From the NCBI GenBank assembly GCA_049999765.1, contig JBNGIQ010006028.1, forward strand, positions 1 through 63,951: DNA of 63,951 nt, in the 5' to 3' direction. The notes beneath the pieces were generated by a model. That model was given only the letters and a program-made list of their open reading frames with translations. It searched no databases and was not told the origin of the DNA. Every line of letters begins with the position of its first letter. Position 1 is the stretch's first letter. The position numbers and the translations under genes were made by a program. The stretch comes from Phaeoceros laevis. Its lineage: Eukaryota > Anthocerotophyta > Anthocerotopsida > Notothyladales. Positions 35,736 through 46,600 of the stretch are shown here, in pieces.

Positions 35736-36330
35736 GTCACTACAAGAAATGTGGTACTTTAACAACGTCGTTTTACCACGGGATAGAAGTTTTTACAAGG
35801 GGATAACAGCATAACTACGGACCCCTTAACCCTTGTAAAATCCGTGGTAAACTTGCATTGTATTTGCGTAGTTAAGATGCGCATAGTAACCCGTAGTAAA
35901 CCAGACATTGTAACCCCGTAGTAAGGGCACCCAATGAAAAGTCAAAAGTGAAAAGTCAAAAATCAAAAATAAAAAACGTTGTAACCACCATGTATACCAG
36001 ATACAACGGGGTTTAGGGTTTGTGTAACACCGCCACTTAACAACGAGGTTTACATTGTTTTAGGGCTTCCGCTTACAACGTTTACTTCCGCTTAACTACA
36101 CTTCTGATAACAACGGGGTACAATGGTGTGCACCTGTTTAGGGTTTTCAATAGCAACACAAAAAACAACGTTTCATACATTTCTAATAACCACGGGGTAC
36201 AACGGTTTAGGGTTTTGAATAACAACACAAAAAACATCGTTTCACAATTTCGATAACCACTATAAACAGCGTTCAAAACTGTCTCCGAACAACGGAAAAC
36301 CTCTGGTTAGGGTTTCCGATAACTACTACT
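35736..36330. repeat. CACTA subterminal repeats with telo-box motifs
   Basis: AACAACG, CGTAGTAA and GATAACAACGGGGTACAA motifs recur. Between 36106 and 36255 a unit of 65-75 bp (ATAACAACGGGGTACAA, then GTTTAGGGTTTT, AACACAAAAAACA, CGTTTCA) is present twice. GTTTAGGGTTT or close variants, the plant telomere-type motif, occur five times (about 36010, 36058, 36138, 36208 and 36306). Subterminal repeats of CACTA elements are normally the binding sites of the element's own DNA-binding protein. Confidence 0.6.
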
Positions 36331-36428
36331 TACTATGCAAAATTACAATGCATATCATTGTTATAACGACTTTCTGTTTGTGACAACGTCTGAACACACA
36401 AATCTTAAAACATGGCACGCCGGCAATT

Positions 36429-37000
36429 TTAGCCACTATCATCTTCGGATTCATCCGAACTGCCACTTTCATCCGAACTGCCATCACCACTCGCATTTTC
36501 GTCATCAGATCCTTCTGCCTTATCATCCCCATTCTCTGCTTCATCGTCAGATCGATCTAAGTCGGCACCATATGCTGGAATATGGTCCAAACACTCCAGG
36601 GCAGCTTCCTGTAATACTGTTAGTTCCCGTGGGAGAGGAGGTCCCCTCTCCCCTTTCCACAATGGCCGAATTCCTAATGCAAACCCCATGAACTGACTTA
36701 GCCGCGTGTACTCTACCTGCTCCGACGTTGTCTCCTTTTTCTTTTGGTTCAGCTGTGCCCACCTCTTGCACTTCACCGATTGCTGCCTGGTTAGTCCTTC
36801 AAATGTTTCACATCCCATCGACACCTGCTGGCTAGGGGGAGTGCTTGCAACCAAAACACTGGCATTTGATGGTGCAGCTCTTGCCTGCTCAGGCTGTTGC
36901 ACCTCGTGCACATTCTCTCCTGCAGAGGCAGCTGGTGCAGCAGCTCCATATGTACCTCCTTCCTCATCGTCGGAACCCTCAACAGGATCCGGCATCCTTC
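36429..37000 (-). CDS. CACTA gene, acidic C-terminal exon
   Basis: An exon-like frame opening after a TTCCCAG acceptor and ending in a long Asp/Glu/Ser tail (DRSDDEAENGDDKAEG and beyond). A short conserved-looking segment, YTRLSQFMGFALGI, precedes PPLPRELTVLQEAALECLDH. The position next to the left terminus and the order after the transposase-like frame make it the last exon of the transposon gene. No catalytic motif; probably a DNA-binding-protein (TnpA-like) C-terminus. Confidence 0.5.
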
Positions 37001-37239
37001 CTGGGAAGACAGCAAAACACAAACCATGCAATTAGCAAAATGGAAAATGAACCAGAAACAATGCAACTTCGGACCTGAATGCCTGGCATGGTTCTGATTG
37101 CAGGATCGGTCAGGCGGTGAGAGGCAGGGGGACCCAGGAGTGGCTGGGCAGAGAGGTGATGACAAGAGCAGGTGCACGAGCTGGGGCCCAACACGAAATC
37201 ACGAACTGTCAAAACATCATAGCATACCCAGTCGTCGCG

Positions 37240-38059
37240 CTAGTGCGAGCATGAAAACATTGCCCTCATCAATATAGAGCCCTGCAGCAATCTTCCTAAT
37301 ACACGTAGCTGCAGGCAATCACCAACAACCGGGATCAGTACATCAGATTGCATGCTGTAAATGTGCTGCAAGTTAGCTTGAAGACCAAAAGAAAACTCAC
37401 AGGTCGCGTACGCTTCGCCCCATCCTTCCTTTATCAAGTACTCATACTCCCCTTGCGCAGCTAAGGGGCCTGCCTCTTCCCGTTCAGCCGGTGGTTCAAT
37501 GTTGTTCTCTGCCCAAAAATTCTGCAGCTTCTCTAGTGGTTTCCCTTTGTGCGTCCTGCAGTATTCAGACTTCGCCTCTGAAATCCCTCTTGTGTAACGC
37601 TTTCCAAACCACTTGTTCAATTTCTTCCGCCCTCCTCTTCCAGTGCAGTTGGAAGGCTTGTAATTTGGCTTCCCCTTCCGTTCGTCGGCCAGCCTCTGCT
37701 GCTGGCTCTTTGGAATTTCCAAGGACAACTTCTTCCTCTCTATCTCCACAAATAGTCCCACACATCGTCATTCACGCCTTTAGGCCGGAAATCTTGTGTG
37801 CGCTCCCCCATGATGTGTTTTTTTGCCTCCCGGACAGTATTGTACTTCCAGTCACGCAAAATGTTGTTGACAAACTGGTCCACACAGAACTCAATCTTCC
37901 ACTCTCCTTTGATCCGCCGCTTCACATATTCATTCATCAAATGCTGGTCAGTCTTATGCATATTGAAAAAGCTGCGTGTCAATGGCGTGCAGAATATATG
38001 ACAAGCCTCTCTAAAGCAACCCCGAAGTCGCTCCAATGACTCCTCCACTATGATCCATC
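37240..38059 (-). pseudogene. CACTA transposase-like protein (plant En/Spm type), frameshifted
   Basis: From an acceptor CTGCAG at 38060-38065 the frame gives a helical region (EESLERLRGCFREACHIF), then VDQFVNNILRDWKYNTVREA and NDDVWDYLW. A one-base frameshift near 37750 leads into EIERKKLSLEIPKSQQQRLA, RGGRKKLNKWFGKRY and a C-H segment SEYCRTHKGKPLEKLQ. This S/N-x2-R...G...F...H-K-G-K arrangement is that of plant transposase families associated with Ptta/En/Spm elements. It belongs to the DNA-binding class rather than the DDE transposase, which I did not find in this copy. Confidence 0.55.
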
Positions 38060-38360
38060 CTGCAGCACCACGTTTCCATGTTAGTCATCGTCCATGACTA
38101 CCATGCAGAACGCACAAAGCTTACCTCAACATTCCAACAAATGGCCTTCGTCACCAATCATGCACAGTTCCAACCTCAACACACATGCACACTGCCTTCC
38201 TCATGAGTCCTACGGAACTGCAACCTGCAAAGTGATAGAACAAGACTACACAGAAAAAATAAACCAGAAAGACTGCAGAGCTACATACTTCAGAATTTCA
38301 GCTGCACACCTGCATGACTAAAAAACCATTCAGACTTCACATATATAGGCCAACCTTCCT

Positions 38361-38757
38361 CCGAGGCCCAAGGAATGGCCTTAGTCACCAAGGCCCAAGG
38401 AAGGACAGTGCTGGCTGAACACCGAGGCCCAAGGAAGCACACATATGGCTGAAAACTGAGACCCAAGGAAGCACACCCATCTCTGAACAAATGTCCCCGA
38501 CCACCAAGGGCCAAGGAGGTATGCCTCATACTAAAATCCGAGGCCCAAGGAGCAGCTTGCACACCGAGGCCAAGGAGTAGCTAAAATTCTGAACACATAT
38601 GCATGCCTTTGAGCACCGAGGCCCAAGGAGTGGTCAGCTACCACACCGAGGCCCAAGGAGGAGCTAAAATTCAGAAATCCGAGGCCCAAGGAGCCGGCCT
38701 CGTTAGAACCTTAGCCCCAAGGACCAGGCACCAGGCCACCGAGGCCCAAGGAGCTGG
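38361..38757. repeat. array of 12 CCGAGGCCCAAGGAG repeats between outward TATATA boxes
   Basis: The 15-base core CCGAGGCCCAAGGAG or close variants start at about 38361, 38388, 38423, 38457, 38502, 38538, 38562, 38617, 38646, 38679, 38711 and 38738, always in the same direction, with spacers of 9-40 bp. On the left the inverted TATATAGGCC (38342-38351) and on the right GGCCTATATA (38770-38779) flank the array symmetrically, each reading outward as a TATA box. It lies between two minus-strand exons of the CACTA gene, so it is either inside an intron or a promoter region. Confidence 0.65.
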
Positions 38758-38812
38758 CCTCAACACCACGGCCTATATAAGCATGCAATACACACCTCAC
38801 TCCGTCCCTTAC

Positions 38813-39310
38813 CAGACGCGGGTCTATGTGGTCGTCAGGCAGTGTCCACGCCCCATTCTCATCGAGCTCGCAGCCTTGCTGCCAAGATTTTTTGGCTTTT
38901 GAAGTCCGTTTTTTCCGTCCTTCTTTCTGACTCAAGTGTCCTTCTCTTGGTGGCCGCTTGCTCTGAGATGCTTGGCCTTCTTGCATTTTCTGACCTGCGT
39001 GCGTGTGCGTATTGTGCGCAGGAATGTGCTCTTCACCGGGAGCAGGACCTTGACTCCTGGGCATCAACATGGGCAGTAGTGTCTTGAAAGTTTCCAGCTG
39101 CTGTGGAGTCAAATTCAGCATACTCATCACAGCAGCTTCAGCCTCCTGCTGGTTTTTGAGTTCCGCACCCTCCCCAACACACCATGCACTCCTTCCAGCC
39201 GGCACATCTTCAGGTACGCTCCCCTCCCTTCTGCGCTTGTGCCCAGCTGATGCCTTCCGCTTGTGCCCACCTGCAGCCTTTCGCTTCGACGAGCCTCCCT
39301 TCCCAGCCAT
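38813..39310 (-). CDS. CACTA gene, basic N-terminal exon
   Basis: The minus-strand frame starts MAGKGGSSKRKAAGGHKRKA, a nuclear-localisation-like run. It continues through a Gln/Leu helix (MLNLTPQQLETFKTLLPMLM) and a second basic cluster (EGRKKRTSKAKKSWQQG) to DENGAWTLPDDHIDPRL, where GTAAGG offers a splice donor at 38812. An upstream ATG at 39388 is also in frame. The next acceptor at 38060 does not match the phase exactly, so the junction is uncertain. Confidence 0.4.
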
Positions 39311-40034
39311 GCTACACACGCGAACGCCATCGGTCGTGTTCACTGCCTTGCAAGGGATGCGAGCGAGGGTGTGGAATTCAAAAACCAAAAACAGGAACGC
39401 AAAGTGACTGTACCTTAGAGGTTGTCCGCAGGAGAATCAAGCGCACAAGGTCCCTAACAAACCCCAAACAGCCCTATGCTAAGCACATGTTGCAAGAAAG
39501 CAAGAAAGTCGCCAGCTGCCTTTCTCCCTAACCGTGCTTTGTGTCAATCCTTGCGCGAGGACGTGAGCTCAAAGGAGAAACTCGAGCACATCGGGAAGTA
39601 AGGCCAAACCCCTTCTCCTAAACCCTGTCGTGCTTCATCATCCTGCGGCCCCCTTCCCGCGCGCGCCAACTACTCAGCGGTTGCTTTTTTTGAAGGTTGC
39701 AATTGTGGGCCTTGGACATTAAGACCCCCGCCAGCTCCCACCACTTCAGCTCATCTTGTCGGCCACCTGCCATGCAAGGAGTCCCCGCTGTCGGCGCTGC
39801 TGAGGTTCCACCCTCCCTTGTCGTCCGCACTACCTCCAGTCTACGTCTGCGTATGCTTCTGTATTCTCTTGCTCTTGCTGTTGAGCCCTGGTTCCGTCCC
39901 GTTTCCTGCCTCTGAGTGCGGTGCATTACTGCGCAGTCCGTAGTAACGGACAACAACATCGTTGTTTCTAACCATTTTTTTTTTGCTAGTTCACATTCTG
40001 GCCCGCTTGGGGGCGCGAGCTCGAGACAGACGGC

Positions 40035-40963
40035 ATGGATCATGAACATGTAAGTCGAAGGCAACGACGGTTCAGGCACCCTCGGTGCTTGTGTGATTGC
40101 ACCTTGTGCAAGGGGCTAATTTTTGCAAAAAGCCTCCGACTGCACCCAACACATCTTGGACTGGGGACGATATGAGCATGCAGTTGGTGCTCAGGTACGC
40201 AGTGTAATTATCATCATCATGTTTCACACATACAGTGCCGCTTCTTCGCATACGTGCCTTACTATATGCCATTTGTTTTGTTTTTCTAGCTGGCCAGACA
40301 AGTTGAGGCAATCATGCCACCACATGCTGATGTTCAACGAGTTAGGACATATTTCACCACCGTGTTTGGGGACATATCTGTGTTTGGATGTCCGCCTGTT
40401 GTGCATGTAGAAGCCCCTGTGCTGCCCGAGGAGACCGTGCCATGTGCTGCCAGAGCTCATGCCAGTGGCCACATGACCTTCATAACAGAGAAAAGTATGG
40501 TTGGAAGGGTGATGATTTGGGGGTTGAAATTCCGCACATCTACATGCCATCAGCTGAGGGGGGTACAAAACCAGGCACTCATGATGCATGTGTGTTGTAC
40601 GGGAAGTTACTAAAGGGGTGCAGACCACGGGAGTGGGGGATGTGGAGTGATGGACCGATCCCCATCAACAAACCTTTTGCGTACTGGGGTAGATACTGGA
40701 TAGTGAAGGTTGCCACAAATCCGGCCATGGGGTTGGGCCTGTTTAGCATGCAGAAAATTGTAGTCAGGCCAGGTTGTGACGGAATGCAATTGTTTGTGTT
40801 TGGGGGCCCTTTTTACACACAAGGTCAGTGGAAGATGGTGTCCGAGCGCAGAAGGCACCCTCAGATCAGAAAGTATGGCATGACTTTTAACAACATTGTG
40901 CGGAGAGATCTGATTCCCTGTGAGGATGTCCAAAATAGTGCGTCTGTGTTTTGGCATGGTTAG
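40035..40963 (+). pseudogene. SET-domain-like protein, frameshifted
   Basis: A short Cys-rich start (LCDCTLCKG) is followed, after an acceptor near 40290, by a frame reading QVEAIMPPHADVQRVRTYF. A one-base shift at about 40492 leads into YGWKGDDLGVEIPHIYMP, THDACVLYGKLLKGCRPREW and then KVATNPAMGLGLFSMQKI with LFVFGGPFYTQGQW. The G-x-G-L-F-S...I followed by a FGG-P-x-T strand resembles the N-terminal half of a SET methyltransferase fold (GxGLFA, then ExxGE-like). The catalytic N-H-S and Tyr motifs of the C-terminal half are not seen, so activity is not expected. It adjoins the degenerate right side of the CACTA element. Confidence 0.4.
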
Positions 40964-41000
40964 GCAAGTGTATGGTTTTAATGCCTAAGCGGGGTAGGAG

Positions 41001-41378
41001 ATGACATGGCAGATAAAGGAAGACACGGTGGATCTGGGAGCTCCAATTTTAGCTCACTCATGTGTGGCATTTTGTCTGGATATGAAACAAATCGAGGGGA
41101 TGCTAAGTTTACCTATCGTTCCTGACAAGGTAGTGGCAGTTAGAGTGTCGGTAGAAATATTTGAAGGTCGCCGCGACGAGCTCGAGTTATTAATGCTGGA
41201 CCATCTTGGGGATGCAGAGAATCTGGAGACATCTTGTTTTCATGTTTTATATGGAGATAGTGGGGATTTTGGACCAGCTGATTTGATGACCTTTCTTCAA
41301 GGGGTTGGTGTTGTGCCTGAAGAGCCAATTGAAGTCTTGAAATATTCGAGGTCAGGCTTTAAATGTTCAGTGAGTTAG
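41001..41378 (+). pseudogene. 125-codon frame following the SET-like remnant
   Basis: An open frame with ordinary protein composition (KQIEGMLSLPIVPDKVVAVR, FEGRRDELELLMLDHLGDAE). No family was recognised. An acceptor-like TTTTAG lies at about 41052, so it may be an exon. Same strand and close spacing suggest it once belonged to the SET-like gene. Confidence 0.3.
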
Positions 41379-43696
41379 AGAGTTCTGTCTTTGTGCATTT
41401 TCGATTCGTCAGCGATTGCTGCAGCCTAATTGCAGTTATATGTTGTGGGTTGGGCTTCGTGACAACATACTAGGTAGATGGCTAACTAGTGAGGGTATGT
41501 ATACTGAATTCCAAGGTCCAAATCAAATATAGAGCCCTGACTGCTTTTGGTATGCTTCCAACCTTGTAGTATAAGTGACTGGCTATCATCGATATACCCG
41601 GTTTTTGATAAGGTGCAAGTTAGTTGTGTAGGTTAGTTGTGTAGGCTAGTTGTGCCGGCTAGCTTATCAGACTAGCTGTACAGCTAGCCTGATAGAGAGT
41701 TGGTAGTACAGCTTGACAAAGTGATATGATGTGTTCAAAAGCTAGCACTCATTTGGATTAATACATATTTTTCACCTGTGAAAGCTGTACCATACCGTAG
41801 TAAGTGTTATGGGGGCAATATGGGCGATTTCCTTTTTATGCCATGGAAAACTTGTATAGCCTATTATTAAAAAGTGTGCCATTCATAAACAAGGTCATAG
41901 CAACTTACCAGAAAGAATTGAAAATTGAAAAGGCAGCTTCATGGGTTGCCTGCTGCGCTCTCTTTGGCGTCCAAATTTGCAGCTCCGCTGCTCAAATTAG
42001 CAGCCTCACTTCACATCCCGTCAAGTTATGCGCTCGGTGCAGCGGCTTCTGCACAAGATTGCATGCATGGTTTTTGAGGCGTGACGAGCCTCCTTCTCTA
42101 GGAGAGCTTGGTCGTGGGTTAAGTGTTTTTTCTGGTTTGTCCTTAGTGAACGAGCTGTGTCGGCAGCTTCCAGCCGTTTTGCTCTGTTTCGCTCTAATCT
42201 TAGGTCCATCTGCCCGGCTGTAGTCTAGAGTGTATGAATATCAGCTAGACACAATTGGTTTTTGCTCTGCTATTCCGGCCACGGATTGTCGCTGCGGGTT
42301 TCGCAACTGTTCTAGACTCAAGGTGCTAGGCCTCTATAGCCACATGCACTTCTGTTGGCAAGACAACATGAGTGAATGTAAGTCACCGCTGTGGACCGCT
42401 GGATCAGGTCCAACGCAAGAACGATCTGAGTCTTTTCAAGGATAAAGACCTGTTGGACTTTTTGTAAGAGGCTTTCTATCATTACACATCAGATTGATTG
42501 TTATCGACAATGGGAAATGGGATCTGCTTAAGTCGAGGAAGGCGGATTTAGCACCTTCGAGCTGCTGGAGGGTTGGAAATACAGCATAAAGAGCCTGCCT
42601 AGTGGATTGATGTGTTGGCTCACTGTGCTATGTACAATGTGAGCGCCGACGTATATGTGATTGAGTGCCGGGCCTGACTACTGGGGTTCAGCTTTTGTAT
42701 GGAAGTCATTTGAACTTGTACGAAACAACATATGGAGGACTTGCTGAAGATGTGACCACTCTGATCATGGTAGATAGGTTGACGGCTGCTATATCCTGAT
42801 CTTGTTGGTCGTGGTCTCCGTTTGCCTGTGGACGCGTTCAGTTCTGATCAAGAGCTCGACTCTATGGCCTTCATCCGAATGATTGTTCCTAAGTTGAATC
42901 AGCTGTGCTGCAATCACCCGTGACAGAAACTTATCTGGATCTGGATCTGGCTTGGAACATATGTATTGGCTCGTAGCGAAAATTACGTCAAAATGGTGCA
43001 ACCCGTTCGTGCAAACTCTGCATGGTGAGTAGGAAGAGAAGTCACAGTAAATAGCTTGGTAAACTCCGACTTTCAGAATCAGGACAGCAGCAACCACACT
43101 ATATCCTACAATTCTAGGTAGTAGCTGGTACATATTCAGGATTAATCTGGTCGTTTAGGGATGTTCTGGTCATGATGTAGATGCAGTTAGTGTCTGCACG
43201 GTCTCTTCCCTCCCCCTGATTGTTGTCACTCAGACTCTCAAGCAGTTAAACCATTGAGCACATCAGCTGGAGTGGACATAGGCGTGCATGACAAGGACAA
43301 GAAGTTTGTGGAGGCTATGTTTGGTGCTTCACATGCATATGCCCTCTTGGAAACGATGAAAGTCAGTCAACTTTATTGTTGATGCACTTCGGTACAGGCA
43401 GTACGTAAGCTAAAAGATGGGAGAGTACAAAGCAATTAGCTTCGCAGCTGTTGAAGAATCCTCTAATTCTGCCTCCCTTTCAATTTCCAAGTATAGATCT
43501 CTTCCTACTTGCTCCAGCTGGGGACTTACAGATTTTCATGTGGATGAATGGGAAGGTTTCTTAGGTTGATCTTCACATTCCGGCTAGCTTGTTATTTCTA
43601 ATCCGGACTGATTTCACGACTGTTTCATGCTTGTATATCGCTTGATTGCTTTATTTGGGTTTTGCTGGGCTGATGCCGTGGTTGACAACTGTGCAG
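41379..43696. other. spacer; likely hides the CBE1 5' end
   Basis: No motif-bearing frame. GTTAGTTGTGTAG/GCTAGTTGTG repeats lie at 41620-41665 and a TTAGCACGAG-free AT-rich tract follows. The 114-codon minus frame at 42789-43133 has no family match. The first exon and promoter of CBE1 should be here; 43260-43370 is open on the plus strand but unproven. Confidence 0.3.
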
Positions 43697-46600
43697 ACCT
43701 GCAAAGTACTGTTACACGAGAAACTTCCTTTTGTCCATTGCTGAACATGAAACGTGTAAGAGACGCCCAGATGACCTGGATCCTGTTCTGTGGAGGTATT
43801 CATTCAAGTCCACTATTTGTCAGAGTTCTTTTGCCGCTGTTACTGCAATACTTTGCCAAATGCTGGTTTCCATCAGTCTACATGAAAAACAACAAAGTCG
43901 TAGTTTTATGCCTTAAACATTCTTCGACTGACTGGATGTAGTGGTGTGAAGATGGAGTGTCTCATGTGTGAATTAGTCGGTGACTTGTTTCCATTCTGTT
44001 CGAGCAGGCCTGCTCGAAGTAGCCGATAATTTTGATACGAAGCCAATAACATAATGGTTTGTGATGGCTAACGTACTCTTGCAGAGATTCTCCGCCCTTG
44101 GAGGTTCTGGATGGTGGTGTTGCAATTCCGCTTTCAAAGATCCGTGGTGTTGTCCGTAGGGACAGGGAAAGGTGAGTGTGAATTGGAGCCTTAGGTCCGG
44201 AGCCAAGGGAATGCTTTGTTTGTGTGAAGTTTTCGATGTGCTTAGTGTGGTCTACTTGTGCAGTGACATCTACATCAACTGGACTCAGGAGGTTCCTGAA
44301 TGGCGTAAAGACTCATGGCGCCCTGGGTCAAGTGGATCGAGTGGCTGTGGTGCAGGTCAGCAAAGTCTTCGGCGAAAGGCTTATGATGAGGAAGTTGGAA
44401 GCACATTCTCAACTAGTTACCCTCCCAGACCAGCTGCAAGCTGGGGTGAAAATGGTCATTTGCGCAACTTTGACAGATCTGCAGGACCATCTGCCTCCGG
44501 ACAGGCCAGGTGGGAACATCGACCTGCAGCTGGCGATAGAGATAGGGAAAGGCGCTCGTTTCAAGATTTAGACTCAGAGGATCTGGGTATGGGTTGTATC
44601 CTTGACTTGTATACCCAAACTGCTTGTTATTATGGTATGGGCTTGAGTTTTTTTCTACTGCGAAGGGGGAAGAAACGCATCTCAGCAGATGTGGTGGTAT
44701 TTCCCTTTTTCTGGGCTTGTCCATGTATTTGGACATTTGTAACTTACAAGATATTTCAACAGGATGCAGTGCTGTTAGGCAATTTGTCTGCAAATCCATT
44801 TTGACGTAGGAATGGCCACTGGGTGCAGATATTGGAAACCGGTTATGTGGGGTTAGCAGCGGACAGGCCCGCTCAGGATGGGTACCATCTGAGCGAGATG
44901 GTCTTCTTGGGAGTGGTGGTGGTCCCCGGGGAGCCTTAACAAGTGGGTTACCAGGACACACCTCGAGGTACAATGGAGGTGGACGGAATGGTAGGAGTTA
45001 TGAGCAGTACCAGCTACCCAAACAAGCCAAGGTGTACACACAACTTGACACTGTTTCGTGTGCTTGTCGTAACTGTTTGTCAATTCTGTTTAGGTTATTG
45101 CCATCTGTGCAATCTGCTGCTTCTGAAACTATAAAGCTGTACCTGTACCTCTATGACCTCATTGCAGCCAGCTTCAAATTTGCGGCGTGACGAGACAGAT
45201 TTTGTGAATGATGAGACATTCGGATTTGATGAACCCACCAGTGAGGAGAGAGCAGAGCAAGAGCGAAGCAGACGAGGTGACCTATTGCTCAATTAATTAG
45301 ACAGTGTTTGAAAGATCTTGTTGTCAGTACAGTTCACGAGGATTTGGTTACTTTACTAAGTGATATGTCTTGCCTGAAGTAAGATGAACGGCAATAACTA
45401 GCACTTATGATTTATCTTTCCAGAATCTTTTGAATTGATGCGGAAGCAGCACTTAAGGCAGGTCCAGGAATTGAAGGACAAACACCCTACTACTGATGGA
45501 CTAACAGCCAATACAAAGAACGATGAGAACTGTATTTGGGAGAATCAAGGTTGTCTGAATGCACGTGCAGGTTCTCCCCCACAGTCACCAGGCAGGTCAA
45601 TTGGCTTTAGTTTTGAGTCTCCGACTTCGGCACTCCCGTCTCAGATATCTGCACATTCTTCAACTCCCCGGCCTGCAGTTCCTCCAGGGTTTGCAAAAGC
45701 TATGCCATTGAGGACACCCTCTGAAGTAGGAAACAAGGAGCGCAATCTACTTGCGGTATGTTTATCCTTTCTTTGCTGCAGATTTGTTACACTTCCATGT
45801 GCTTTAATGTGCTGTTTACCATCTTGACTATTTTTACCATGTTTGACGGCAAGCAAGAGGTATGAAGATTCTTACTAGAGATTTGATTCTGTGCTTGAAG
45901 AAGTCACTGTTTGGTGTGTGTGTCTGATTAGGTTCGTGGTGCAAGAGTCCTTCTGACTTTCACTTAGAAGACACCAGTATAAAGTGTTGAAGCTGCTGTT
46001 GTGAAGTCCCTCACCTTCGTTTGTTGTCTTCCTGAGCAGCAACCTGCAGATAGCACTCCAACTGAGGCTACAGATGATCTCAGTGATTTCTGTAGTGGTT
46101 CGCAAACCATAACTCAGGCAGGCATATGCTTGGCTAGTTCGGATTGCTCAGAAACCCACGGGCAGCATAGAGGCATTGAAGTTGCATCATCTCAGACCCT
46201 CAAGATGGTGAGCACGTCGACGGCCTCTTATCCTCCATTAAAGACTGGAAGCAATGAAACAGCGGATGGTTGGAACTTACATTTCAATGGAATTCTGTTA
46301 TCAAACACTGAGGAACTGGGGAGTGGTGGGTTGAAGTGCATAGTTGAGGGGCAGGGCTCTGTTTGTAATGAGCCGTTTGTGAAAGTCCAAGGAGATAACA
46401 ACATTCCTGTTCCAGTTCTAACAGAGGTAAGAACAATGCCAGTGTAAGGGCCTGTGGGTTGTTTCCATGGTTGTATGCGCTTGGCAGTTATGTACATCCA
46501 TTTGCAGTCTTTTTCATAACTTATTATCGGTGGTCATCCCAGGACAAGGTCTCAGATGGTGAAGATACCTGGTGTAACCCTGAGGAGAAGGTGTCAAATC

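Larger units (their letters stand above)
35736..39990. mobile_element. CACTA (En/Spm) DNA transposon, right end degenerate
   Basis: The left terminus CACTACAAGAAATGTGGTAC is a textbook plant CACTA end, preceded by TGT. Minus-strand genes inside (36429-39310) encode a plant En/Spm-type transposase domain. The right end is not certain: near 39945-39985 CATCGTTGTTTCTAACCA followed by a T run and CTAGTTCAC loosely mirrors the left terminus, and CCGTAGTAACGGACAACAAC before it resembles the left subterminal repeats, but the GTAGTG end and the TGT duplication are not preserved. The LINE it interrupts does not obviously resume on the right. Confidence 0.65.

Noticed and set aside
38361-38757. CRISPR-like array
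   Set aside because: Direct repeats with spacers look superficially similar, but the repeats are only 15 bp, variable, irregularly spaced, and lie in a plant transposon without cas genes.
42789-43133. 114-codon minus frame as the missing LINE 5' half
   Set aside because: It has no reverse-transcriptase motif and is not flanked by the LINE sequence at 35735.
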